A stretch of 14,162 nt of DNA from NCBI GenBank assembly GCA_029339195.1, contig JAPTJF010000778.1, positions 1-14,162 of the forward strand, written 5' to 3'. This document shows positions 1 to 9,850 of this stretch, in pieces (within the stretch, counting starts at the first letter, position 1; every line of letters starts with the position of its first letter). The position numbers and the translations under genes were made by a program. Source of the stretch: Micractinium sp. NFX-FRZ. Lineage: Eukaryota; Chlorophyta; Trebouxiophyceae; Chlorellales; Chlorellaceae. The notes under the pieces were generated by a model that saw only the letters and a program-made list of their open reading frames with translations, was not told the DNA's origin and ran no database searches.

Positions 1-3000
1 AGCGGCCGCCCCCGGGTGGGGAGTAGTACTCGGGGGTCAGGTCGTCCAGGAACCACATGCCCAGCTCCCTGGGGGGGAGGGGGTGTGGGGGAGAGAGGAG
101 GGCCAGAACAGTCGACAGCAAGCTTGGCTCAGGACCTGCATGCAACACATAAATGCAAACGCGCCTGCTCGGGGGAGAGAATGGGACCGTGGGGTGAGAG
201 ATGGGCCAGGATTGAAGAGTGAGGGCAGAGACATGAGACAATAGGGTGGGGGCAAAAAGGGGGAGTAGTAAGGCACTGAAGAGGCAAGGGCATGGGAGGG
301 TTGATGCCAAGCATCAAGTATGTGTAGGCAAGGCGGGGCCCAACGGTATGTCTACACCGACTTGTCTGCTGGGCGCTGTCTTTCCATTCCTGGAAGGGGG
401 AATGGTGATCGAGTGAGCAGCTGGCACGGCAGCCGGTGGGCAGGGAGATGCATGCAGCCCACAGTGAGCCCATCCAGTGCGGGCAGGCAGCTTAGATCAG
501 GCATCAAGCGTCACCTTACTCTACAACACCCCTACCTTGGTGCAGCCCCAGCGCAAACACCTCCCTCCCTCCCTCCCTCACGCCCCACCTGAACCGCCCG
601 CGCTTGCCCTGCCGGTGCATGTCAGTAGGGTAGCGCTGGAAGGTGGCGTGCACCACGTACGGGTCTACACCAATTCTGCATAAGAAGGGGAGGCAGGGGC
701 GGACAGTGCTGAGCGCACACAAGTGGCCCGTGGCATGGGCATGGGGTTTGTAACGTATGTAATGCACATGTACAGGGCACTCGTGAGATGTCAGAAGTGG
801 CGCGAGCGAGCCGCGCCATGCCACGGACTGTGCTGTGCGCCTGGGCGGCACGCCCAGGGCCGCAGATCTCAGCGCGCATCTTCGCCCCGCTCTCCCCCCA
901 CCCCCACCCCGACCCTCACCCCCCCGCATGCCGCTCACTTCCAGGGTGTGCGCTGCACAAAGGCGACGTGGCCGGAGGGGAAGAGCGCCACGGGCAGCGT
1001 GTGCAGGCGCAGGGTGCCATTGAGGTGCAGCAGCACGCGCGGGTCCTCCTCCGCCGACTCCACCGCTTGCCGCAGCTCCAGCAGCTGGTTGAGCGCCTCC
1101 TGGTCGGTGATGCCCACGCCACGCTCCAGGCCCGTCTGCAGTGCGACGGTGGGCAGATGGCGAGCAGCAGCGGAGGCGGTCAGCGGGGAGGGGCATCGGT
1201 GGTGAGCGGGGCGGGCGCAAAATGCCGCACAGATGGGCTGCCCTCGGTCGGCTGCAAGGTCCGGGTGAGGGTCGCGGCGCCCAGCCCAGCGTAGAGAGCC
1301 GGCGCTCCGCCGTGTCCCCAGGTGGCCACAACGCCCAGCCCAGCCCAGCCCAGCCCCAGCTCCATGCGCCCCACCCCACCTCTGGCTCCCACTTGCAAGC
1401 CCCGCCTCACCGCGTGCTCAATCACGGTCAGGGTCGTGTGCTCGCTGTCCAACAGCTTGTCCCGCCACAGCCGCAGCGTTGCCCTGCCCGCCTCCCGGTT
1501 GCGCACTGCAAAGATGCCGGTGTTGTAGGACCACCCCCAGCGGTTGCCCGCGATGTGGCCGCACCGCGGCTGGTTGTGTTCGGGCGTCCATGCCGCCTCG
1601 AGCTGCAGCCAGGCAGGGCAGAGGGGAGTGTGAGTGAGCGCACTTGGTGACGACAACCTTAACAGTCAGTTAACCCAGCTGCCTGCGCAGGCCCGGCGAT
1701 GCGCCAGGCACAGGCAGGTAGCCAGACGCCGGCAAACCACAGGAGCAGCAGGCACAGCACAGCAGGGTGGGGCCAGCCGGCGCACCTGGTGTGAGAGGCA
1801 GTCTGTTGAGATGAACCAGTCTGCTGTGGGGTACTGCTCCAGGTAGGGGGTGGGGTCCCGCAGCCAGGTGGTGTCTGCGCATGGGCTGGGGGGGTGGGGA
1901 GCGCGTTGAAGGGCAGCGAAGGTGTGGATTGGGCCCCTCGAATAAAGCAGAGGGTGCTCCGCCGCGCCCAACGGCGCAGCCGGCGTCTCACCCGAGTCCG
2001 ACACCACGATGGTCCCCACCTCCATCTCCTCCAGCACCATCAGCACCAGCTGGACCTGCAGGGAGGGAGAGGAGCGGGCACAGCTTGGGTCAGGGTGAGA
2101 AGGCAGGCAGTGAAAAGGATGAAGGAAGGAAAGAAGGAAGGGAGGGAGGGAGGGAGGGAGGGAGGGAGGGAGAAACGGAGGGAGCAAGCGACAGGTGTGG
2201 GAGGAGAGGAAACTTTTGTGCCGCCATGCGCCCCGCCTTCCGCTCTGCCTTGCGCCCTGTATGCCTACTGCACGCCACACCGCCCCCCCACCTTTTTGGC
2301 GCCCATGCTGCGGAAAGCGGTGAAGTTGGCGCGGAAGAAGGTGTTGCTGCTGGCAGCCGGCGTACTGCCGGCGCCAGGGCTGCCCACGTTGAGGTGCGGC
2401 CAGCCCTTGGCGGCGGCCGTCCGCGCCATTGCATCATCCAGTGCTCCCACCACAAAGGGCAGCCCCAGGCGCTGCACCGACAGCACCCAGTTCTCGATAA
2501 AGTCGGTGAAGGCGCCGTTGGCAAAGCTCACAAACGCCAGCTGCGCGCCGTGCACGCGTGCCAACGCCGCCGCAGCCGCCTCCTCCGGCGACCGCTTCCG
2601 GCTGGGCGAGTAAATCAGCTGCTGCGTCTGCCGCCGCCCCTGTTCCTGCTGCTCCTGTTTCTGCGGCTGTTGCCGTGTCTCTCGCCGCCGCCGCTGCTCC
2701 TGCTGCTGCCGGTACTCTGCAGCATCTCCACTGCTGCTCAAATTGCTTGCCCTGCGTGCACACAAAGCAAGGGGGCGGGTGCGTGCGTCAGGCTCGGCAG
2801 CGGGGCTATGCATTTGCCATGGCCTTGCATGCATGCCAGTCTCTCCATGGGCAGCAGCCATGGCCACCTTCCTCGTCCTTCATTTCACCTGCCATGCGGC
2901 CGCATCAGCAGCTGCAGCTGCACCAAGCAGATGACCGCCAGCACCAAGGCTGCCAGGCCGGCCAGTGAGCTGGGCGGCTGCCGCTGTTGCCTGGTGATGA

Positions 3001-3007
3001 TGCGCAT
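1..3007 (-). CDS. GT77-family nucleotide-diphospho-sugar transferase (RRA/XEG113-like arabinosyltransferase), 3' end outside window
   Basis: Model, in transcription order: exons 3007-2889, 2751-2292, 2055-1992, 1874-1786, 1602-1411, 1135-939, 675-589 and 68-<1; all phases close, giving about 425 residues before the window edge. Residues about 15-34 form one hydrophobic segment after a short basic N-terminus, as in a type II Golgi enzyme. Residues about 55-80 are a Gln/Arg-rich stem. The catalytic region follows: LAFVSFANGAF (111-121), then VVSDSDTTWLRDPTPYL (210-226) with the DxD metal/nucleotide-sugar motif at D213-S214-D215, then WSYNTGIFAVRN, ITDQEALNQLL and the C-terminal block GKRGRFRELGMWF with PEYYSPPGG. 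This order is typical of plant GT77 enzymes that arabinosylate hydroxyproline-rich glycoproteins. Family membership is well supported; the exact sugar and acceptor are inferred. The start at 3007 puts the membrane anchor near the N-terminus. The nearest gene lies upstream and is divergent. Confidence 0.88.
2140..2171. repeat. (GGGA)8 microsatellite in a glycosyltransferase intron
   Basis: Eight perfect GGGA units lie inside the intron 2291-2056, within a longer purine-rich stretch (about 2120-2185). On the transcribed minus strand it reads as (TCCC)n, a pyrimidine tract upstream of the acceptor at 2056. The G-rich plus strand has the spacing needed for a G-quadruplex. Confidence 0.9.
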
Positions 3008-4687
3008 TGCCGTGCCGTCAGCCTTGCTGCGGATGCATGTAAAGAGGTCAGCAAGGCCACCGTACTGTTCAGCACAGAAGCAGGGGAGCTCAAGCGCGGG
3101 CAACAGCAGCAAATGAGGGAGGTGACACCCACCCCGCTGGCGGCGGCGGTAGAACTTTGCCCCCCCTTTGCTGTGGTGCACAGCGCGCCCAAGCTGCACT
3201 GGATGCCTTCCTGCTGCATCCCAGCCTCAGACACAACTGACAACCCGCGCGCCGCTAGAGCACCGGGTGTGCCGTCCCACGGCCCTGTCTCACCTCGGCC
3301 TTCGGACCGCGGCAATGCATTTATCAAAGTAAAACTGCCAGGTAGCGACAGGCTAAGCACTGGCTGAGATCCACACGAATAGTAGATCAACATCTCGGGG
3401 AGGGGGCACACCAGCCTGGCACCAGCGAGGCGCTCCCTTGCCAGCAGAAGGGGGTTCTGCGCTTGCGTGCCCCGAGCACATCTCTTCCTGCAATACGAGC
3501 ATGAACTAGGCCAGTGAAACCCTGCCTTGAGGTGGGCAGCCTGCGTCTGCCTGTCCCGCACTCGCTTGCCAGGCCTCCCAGTCTTACCAGATCCTCAAGG
3601 GACACGCCATGGCAGTTCGACCCGAGCGCTGCATGCCGTGCGGTACAAGGGCGACAGCCACCACTGCCGCAGGTGTAGGCGTACAGAAGCGGCGCAACCA
3701 CAGCCGGTGCGGCACTCGCCACTCGCATGCATGGCTCTTCCGCACTTGTGGATTTCATCCCTGGCTCAGGGTTTCAGAGGCTTGCCGCGGGGAAGGTTCA
3801 GAGGACATGAGGATCGCCTGGTGCAAGGGTTGTGCAGGAGTGGGGGTGGCACGGCAATGGGGAGGTGTTGGCCTCTTAAACGTCGGCTCGAGCGCTGCAC
3901 CCGCCGAATGCGGGTATCAGGCAAGGATGGCAACTTGTGACTCAGGATGGAGAGCCCGCTGCACCCACCCTTCTGCCCCTCAACGTTTGTTGACACATCA
4001 AGCATGGCCCCAGGAGACCAATGTGGTGGCGGCAAGGTGGCAGCTAACACTGCATCGAACGCGTCCCCCTTTCACTCGTCGCCTTTTTATGCCCCTGCGG
4101 TTGTATGCACAGTACCCCGCCCTGCATTTCCTGTGCTAGGATTCGTCCTGAGCACCATCACACAAGGCAGAGTTGGAAAGGTTCTTTTTGCCTGGCAAAC
4201 CGTTCCTCCTCCAGTGCTCCCGTGCACCTCAGCTGGCTGGCATGACAGTCACTGCGTGGGCCCCCACTGCCTGCCGCCTCTTGAAGTGGAAATGAAAGGT
4301 GTGACTGACTTGTTGACGTTGACGTGCGCCACCTGCGCCTGCCTCGGTGCTGGCGGTTGGCAGAGCTGCCCACGCTGCCTGCGCCCCTTGGAAGTTGCAA
4401 AGCAGTTGACAAACGGTGAAAACAAGCACCGACATTTCTGCACGAACCAGGGGACGAGTCTGGAAGCAGGCCGGAGGGGCAGGGTGACGCCAAGAACGAT
4501 GCAACGGAATGGCATGCGGCCGGCCGGGCGGGCGGCCACCTGGGCGTCCGCCCTCATCATGCAGGCTGCCTACCCGCAGGCCTGCTGTTTTCGGCAATCA
4601 AGTACATCGTGTTGCGTTGTTTGCACTGCAGAAGCGGTCTCTGTTAAGCGCTACGCAGGCCCTGGTCGGCCGCTGCCTTTCGCAACC
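3008..4687. promoter_or_regulatory. Divergent intergenic region between glycosyltransferase and RNA-binding protein genes
   Basis: About 1.7 kb separates the two divergent start codons, so it should hold both 5' UTRs and both promoters. I saw no recognisable protein domain, no tRNA-like cloverleaf and no clear TATA box. Base composition is more even (less GC-rich, with AT-containing stretches near 4280-4440 and 4590-4640) than in the flanking exons. Open frames here lack splice-supported or family-like content. An unrecognised small gene or 5' UTR exon cannot be ruled out. Confidence 0.55.
4314..4325 (+). promoter_or_regulatory. Tandem TGACGT (bZIP/CRE-like) motif
   Basis: Two perfect head-to-tail TGACGT hexamers lie 363 bases upstream of the RNA-binding protein start codon. 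TGACG is the core bound by plant TGA/bZIP and animal CREB factors. A role in this promoter is inference from sequence and position only. Confidence 0.3.
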
Positions 4688-7600
4688 ATGGCCGACGGCT
4701 CACATGCTTCCTGGCAGGGCGGGCCGATGATATTGCCGGCTGGAGCTCTCCCGCCGGGAGCCCTCCTGCTGCCAGGCGGAGCGCCGCAGGCGCTGGGAGG
4801 CGTAGGCGGCCTGCAGGGCGGTCTTGGCGGGCCCAGAGGGCGCAGGGAGGTGAGCCAAGGGGAAGGAGGGCGCGATCGTTGCGCCATCCAGGGGTGCATC
4901 CGTCGCCGCTGGCCGCCCGCCTGCCTGCCTACCTGCCTGCCTGCCTGGTGCGCAAGTATGTAGCAAAAATGTTGCCTGCAGCTGACACGCGCACGCTGCT
5001 TTGCCCGGCACCACCATTCCCCGACTTCTGCAGCCACCGGCTTTCATTGCTGGCAAGGTGAGGCGCAGCAGAGCAGAGCGTCGCCGAGCAGCCCGCCCGC
5101 TGCTCCGCTTCCTCTCCGCCTCCTGTTGCCTCTCGCCCTTTGCCTCGCCCACTCTACCCGGGGCCTGCACCATGAACCGGCAGCAGCTGCAGCGGCGACA
5201 GACCCTCCCTCTTGAATGTAATCAATCTCCCGCTTGAATTCACAAACCGTCCTCTCCCCTCACCCCTCACCCGCCCGCCCGCCCGCCCGCCCGCCCCGCC
5301 CGCTCAGGTCTTCCTGGGCGGCATCAGCAACGACACCAACGAGGACAGCCTGCAGGCGTACTGCGGGCAGTGGGGCGAGATTTCGGACGTCCACGTGATG
5401 AGCGGCAAGGGCTACGCCTTTGTCACCTTCGCAGGGGTGCCCACAGCGCAGGCCTTCCTGGAGGTGGGTGCTGGGCCCTGGGGGTGGGTGCTGGGTGGGT
5501 GGGATGACCATGTGGGTGCTGCTGGCACAGAGGGGCAGTGGCGGGGGAGCAGAGGGATTGGCACCGCCTGGCCATGCACTGATGGAGCCCTAATAAGTGG
5601 GGCATGTGAAGACCGCCTGCCCGCGCTGCTCCGCATCAGAGCTGCTGCCACCAGCACGCTGTGTGCCCTCTGCCCTCCCCCGCCAACTGCCACCTGCCCT
5701 GACCCCACCCGTTGCCCCACCCGTCTTCAACCCTTGCAGCACCGCGAGCACTACATCGACGGGCGGCGGGTGGACGCCAAGGCTGCGGTGCCCAAGGGCG
5801 CGGGCGGCGACAAGCAGACGCGCAAGATGTTTGTGGGCGGCATTGGCGAGGTGGGGGATGCAGAGTTCCGCGCCCACTTTGCCAACTTTGGCGCAATCGC
5901 GGTGAGCGGGGTGGGGCGGGCGGGTGTGGGTGTGGGGTGTTCCTGGGATGCTGGGGCCTCTGGCCGGTTGTGGAAGGTGTGAATGGACACGTGCGGTAAG
6001 GCGCGTGCAACAGCATGGCTGGGGCCAGGAGGTGGCAGGCAGTGTGAGAGAGCAAAGCAGGCGGCTGCACGGCATTCCTTGGCTTGCGCAGGCTGCTCCC
6101 CTGCCTGTTGCCCTGCCTGCTCCCTGCCTGCTGTACCCTCGTGGCATGCCACGCTTGCCCTGCTGTGCTTCCCTCCACTCCGCCCTCCCCCCGCCCTCCC
6201 CCCTCCCTCCCCCCCTCCCTCAGGACTGCGTGGTGCTGCGCAAGCCCGACGGCAGCAGCCGCGGCTTTGGGTTTGTGACTTTTGAGGACGAGATCTCGGT
6301 GGAGAAGTGCCTGGTGATGGAGCACCACATGGGGGGCCGCCGCGTGGACGTGAAGCGCGCAGTGAGCAAGGAGCAGGACGGCGGCGGCGGCGGCGGCATG
6401 GGCGGCGGCCGAGGTGTGGGGGGGTGCAGGAGGGAGGGCCAGGCAGCTGCCGTGCGAGGCCAGCATGCAACGCGGCTGCATGGGGCTGCGTCAGTGACTC
6501 AGTCCTGCCTTGTGCTCACCTGCACGCAGCGCTGCCTCATCTGCCTTTTGCTGGCTGCTTGTAACCTTCCTGGTGCTGCCCTGTGCCGTGTCTCCTGGGT
6601 GCTGCTGCCTGCAGGCGGCGGCATGGGCATGGGCGGCGGCATGCAGCAGATGGGCGGCGGCGGCGGCGGGCGCGACGCTGGCGGCCTTGACAAGACCCAG
6701 GACTGGGCCTGCCCCGAGTGCGGCAACTCCAACCAGGGCTGGCGCCACACATGCGGCAGGTGTGGGGCATGCTGTGTGGTGCCCCTTCGGCTGTTCCGTC
6801 CCTGTGCTGCTGGGCGCTGCTGAGCAGAGCTGAACGCCTGTGTCACTGACAGGCGTCGCCGCCTCCTCAGCCAGTCCCGCGTCCTCCTCAGCTCGCTCAG
6901 TCATCATGCGGCACAGCTTGCTGCCTATGCCCACCCTTCCACGGGGCTCAAGCTCACACACCCTGTTCCGCAGGTGCAAGACGCGGCGCGCGGGCGGCAT
7001 CGGCGGCGGCGGCGGCGGCGCTTCCAGGGGTGGGGCTCCCGCCGGCAACGCCGGCAGCGCGGGCGGCGGTGCCATGGGCGGCGGCGCCATGGGTGGCGGC
7101 GCCATGGCTGGCATGGGTATGGCTGGCGGCATGATGAACCCCGCTCAGATGATGAGCGCCGGCATCATCCCCGCCAACCTCATGGCGCAGATGCTGCAGA
7201 GCATGCAGCAGGGCGGCATGCAGGGTGCGTGGCCATGCAGTAGCGCCGCCAGACACGGGCCCATCGCGTGCCGCAGCGCATGTCGCCGCAGCACGTATAG
7301 CAGGCTTCACACTGCCGGAGGGAAGTTGTGAGCAGTGGCGGCAGTCCAGCTCTCCCTCCTCATGCGCTGATCCTGGCCCCCACGCTGCCTGTGTGCTCCG
7401 CAGGCATGGCTGGCATGAACCCGATGCAGGGCGGCCTGGCTGCCATGGGAGGCATGGGCATGCCCGCAGGTGCGCAACCAGGGGCGCCGTGCCGAGGGTG
7501 ACGTGTGGGCAGCAGCACTTGCCGTGCACGTGACCTGCTGTGCCTGCTGTGCCACGCGGGCCAGCTGCTCGCTACCAGCTTGCGCTGCTCACCCGCTCCT

Positions 7601-8347
7601 CACTCACCTTGCATGCATGCCCCGGGCTTGCCCTGCAGGCATGGGTATGCCGATGGGGATGGCAGGCATGCCAACAATGATGGGCCTTGGAGGTGGGCGT
7701 GGCCAAGGGGCAGGGGCTGGGCGTGCGGTGCCGGCACGGAGAGGGGTGCCCTTGGCTGACGCGTGGCTTGCTGCTGCTTACTTTGCCCCTGGTGCTGCCT
7801 GCTTGAGTGATCCCCCTGCCCTGCCAGCACTGCTCTGCTTGCATCTGCACCGTGCACACACAACTCAAGCGCTTCCAACCTGCTGTACCCCATGCCTACA
7901 GGGATGGGCGGCGGCATGCCGGGCGCGGGTGGCATGGGCATGACGGCAATGCCGGGCGGTTATGCCATGAACCCGGCAGCCATGGCGGGGATGCAGGGCA
8001 TGTCTGGCATGTCTGGCATGCCCAGCGCAGCTGGTGCCGGCAGCTACGGCGGCATGCCAGCTGCCGGCGTGAGCGCCTATGGCGCCATGCCAGCTGCCGG
8101 CGCCAGCTACGGCGGCATGCAAGCTGCTGGCGTCGGCGGCTATGGCGGGTACGGTGCACCCGCCACGGGGGTAGACGGCAGCGGTGCAGCTGCCTACGGC
8201 GGCGCTGCTGGGGCTGGCGAAGGCGCAGGCGACGGCGGGGATGGAGGGTATGGCGGTTACGGTGCCTATGGGCGTGCGGCCGGTGGACGTGGGGCCGGCG
8301 CTGCTGGCGCTGGCGCTGCTGGCCAGCCGCGCTACCGCCCGTACTGA
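4688..8347 (+). CDS. RNA-binding protein with two RRMs, a RanBP2-type zinc finger and a Gly/Met-rich tail
   Basis: Model: exons 4688-4849, 5308-5463, 5740-5901, 6224-6413, 6615-6759, 6974-7224, 7404-7469, 7639-7692 and 7902-8347; 1632 nt, about 543 aa, all phases consistent. The start is chosen from the CAACCATGG context and because the exon joins RRM1 in frame. Residues 1-54 are Gly/Pro/Leu-rich. RRM1 has RNP2 VFLGGI (55-60) and RNP1 KGYAFVTF (88-95). RRM2 has RNP2 MFVGGI (136-141) and RNP1 RGFGFVTF (173-180). A RanBP2 zinc finger follows, with W254, C256, C259, N263, C270 and C273 in exact W-x-C-x2-C-x3-N-x6-C-x2-C spacing; an intron falls between the last two cysteines. Residues about 275-543 are low-complexity Gly/Met/Ala, turning Tyr/Gly-rich and ending in RYRPY. 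The family is hnRNP/Musashi-like single-stranded RNA binding, probably mRNA processing or granules. The RNA target is unknown. Confidence 0.9.
5270..5293. repeat. (CCCG)6 tract before the RRM1 exon acceptor
   Basis: Six perfect CCCG units end 14 bases before the exon starting at 5308. The tract occupies the place of the polypyrimidine tract for the acceptor CTCAG. Similar C-rich tracts precede other acceptors in the window (around 6180-6222 and 13551-13580). Confidence 0.85.
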
Positions 8348-9288
8348 GTGAGCGGCAGCAGCCAGCAACAAAACAACACAACCCACCGACCTCGTTCGCA
8401 TTACCCACAGTTTTGTGACCAAATTTCTCTCGCTGAGCACAGCCTGCCACACCTCTAACCTTCCATCGCTAGGCACAGCTTTCGGTACCTGGTTTTGCCG
8501 GCAACGTGGCTCGTTCGTGCATCTCCCGTTCACTTTCTACGCCTCTGTCTGGTGTCTCGTTTCCATACGCCTGCGCTCAACTGCATCGCACCACCCTCCT
8601 CCAAGCATCTTTGCAACCTGTTTCTCTATGGCTGCTGAGAGCGGCCTTGCTGCCTCCTGTTGTTGACAGTTGGCCGCGCTCTAGCTTGGCACTTTGGGTT
8701 GGCTTGACACAAATAGGACCACAGGTTTGGGGCTCGCTCCCCCTTGGCATCGGTTTGCCTGGCTTAGTTCAAGGACAGGAAAGCACCAGATTGGTTTGGT
8801 GCGCATGCGCACAGGGATGCATAGTAGCTTGGCTAGCTGAAATGGACAGGAATCAGCACCTCAGTTTGGTTTCACATGGCTGCGCTCCCCCTTGCTCAGT
8901 CAGATCCTGTGCTCAGGTGCACGCCTCAAGGTTCACACTTCCACGGTTTGGTTGCCACCGCTCCCCACAGTCGCAAATGGCCCAAGTTGAGCGCCTTGTA
9001 GAAAGCTCACTTCTGGGTGCTGCCGTCTCTGCCTCCGCTGCTTCACTTGTTCCCTCTCGAGGAACCTTTGACTCGTACTGACTTCCCTTGCTCATGCAGA
9101 TACTGGTGGTCTTATCTCTTCCCACCACTGCTCTCCTCTGCACACGGCTTTGCGTCTTCGCTCTTTCTCCTCTATCTGTGGTCTTGCCGCTTTGTCCTGC
9201 CCTGCCCTGCCATGCGCAATCCTGCATGCAGGTCCATGGCTCCTGCTGCTCTTCTCAACGGTGGAAGCGCGAGGTAAGGTGCACTGCA

Positions 9289-9293
9289 TTACA
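9289..9293 (-). terminator. Candidate TGTAA polyadenylation signal of the ferredoxin gene
   Basis: Minus-strand TGTAA lies about 560 bases downstream of the ferredoxin stop. TGTAA is the usual polyadenylation signal of chlorophyte nuclear genes. It is the first one I found on this strand after the stop codon. Confidence 0.45.
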
Positions 9294-9446
9294 CAGCGGC
9301 TCAGCTGGCCGACAGAGGCAGGCAGGGGAGGGGCAGGGTGCTTCAGCGCCCAATGGCAGCTTGATCTCACGGTGCAGCCAAGTGGGGGCGTAATTTTGCT
9401 GGTGCCAAACCAAGTATTCATTTGCACAGACCCTAGGCAGCACACA

Positions 9447-9451
9447 TGTAA
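9447..9451 (+). terminator. Candidate TGTAA polyadenylation signal of the RNA-binding protein gene
   Basis: This is the first plus-strand TGTAA I found after the stop at 8347, implying a 3' UTR of about 1.1 kb. That is long but within the range known for green algae. A short A-rich patch (about 9461-9473) follows. A non-canonical earlier signal is possible. Confidence 0.4.
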
Positions 9452-9850
9452 GCTGCAAACGAAACAAAAAAATGCAGGGAGATGTGAGCGGGAGAGGAGA
9501 GGAGGCAGCAGGAAAACAGGGAGCGTGGGAGGAAGAAGCGGATGGGTCCATACATTTGAGTGTGGCGTGGGGGCACCGGGAAGGCCGGCATGGGAGGGGG
9601 CGGGTGTGTGCAGTGCAAATGAAAAGGCGGCGTGCGTGCAAAGTGCCATGGCGGTAGCGGCATGGCGTCCGGGAGGAGCGGCGAAAATGGTAGCGTGGTG
9701 GGGGGTGGCGTATGGCGAGGGGGCGGCTTGAGCACCCCTTGGGAAGCAGCAGGGCGGCCGGCTGGCCTGCCACAAGTCTGCCGCTGCAGCCGGCTGGCTT
9801 GCCGGGCATTCAAGCAAAAGGCAACTACTAGTGGACTTGTAGACCAAGCT

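Larger units (their letters stand above)
8348..9850. other. Convergent 3' region of the RNA-binding protein and ferredoxin genes
   Basis: About 1.5 kb lies between the two stop codons. It is less GC-rich than the exons and holds no convincing coding sequence: the plus-strand frame at 8506-9081 resembles no family I recognise and has no splice partners. It most likely consists of the two 3' UTRs. The hexamer GGTTTG occurs four times at 8724, 8752, 8793 and 8945. Candidate TGTAA signals lie on each strand at 9447-9451 (plus) and 9293-9289 (minus). Confidence 0.6.

Noticed and set aside
1333..1362. Repeated CCCAG units in a glycosyltransferase intron
   Set aside because: Short imperfect simple repeat, common in GC-rich algal introns and without evident function.
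1881..3116. Plus-strand 411-codon open frame opposite the glycosyltransferase
   Set aside because: It is antisense to three well-supported exons and runs through the GGGA microsatellite; the product is low complexity without a recognisable domain.
3605..3635. GTTCGACCC resembling a tRNA T-loop
   Set aside because: The flanking bases do not pair as a T-stem and no D-arm, anticodon arm or acceptor stem could be placed.
3387..3758. Minus-strand open frame in the intergenic region, with a fairly protein-like stretch
   Set aside because: No family match that I recognise, no supporting splice partners and no strong start context; kept as non-coding.
3947..4687. Upstream part of the plus-strand open frame that leads into the first RNA-binding protein exon
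   Set aside because: The sequence before 4688 is not protein-like in composition, and the ATG at 4688 has by far the best context (CAACCATGG).
5172..5220. Alternative start for the RNA-binding protein at ATGAACCGGCAGC
   Set aside because: It has an in-frame stop soon after when joined through a plausible donor, and the 4688 exon joins RRM1 cleanly in phase 0; it lies inside the first intron in my model.
8506..9081. Plus-strand 191-codon open frame in the convergent region
   Set aside because: No recognisable domain and composition unlike the real exons; better explained as 3' UTR.
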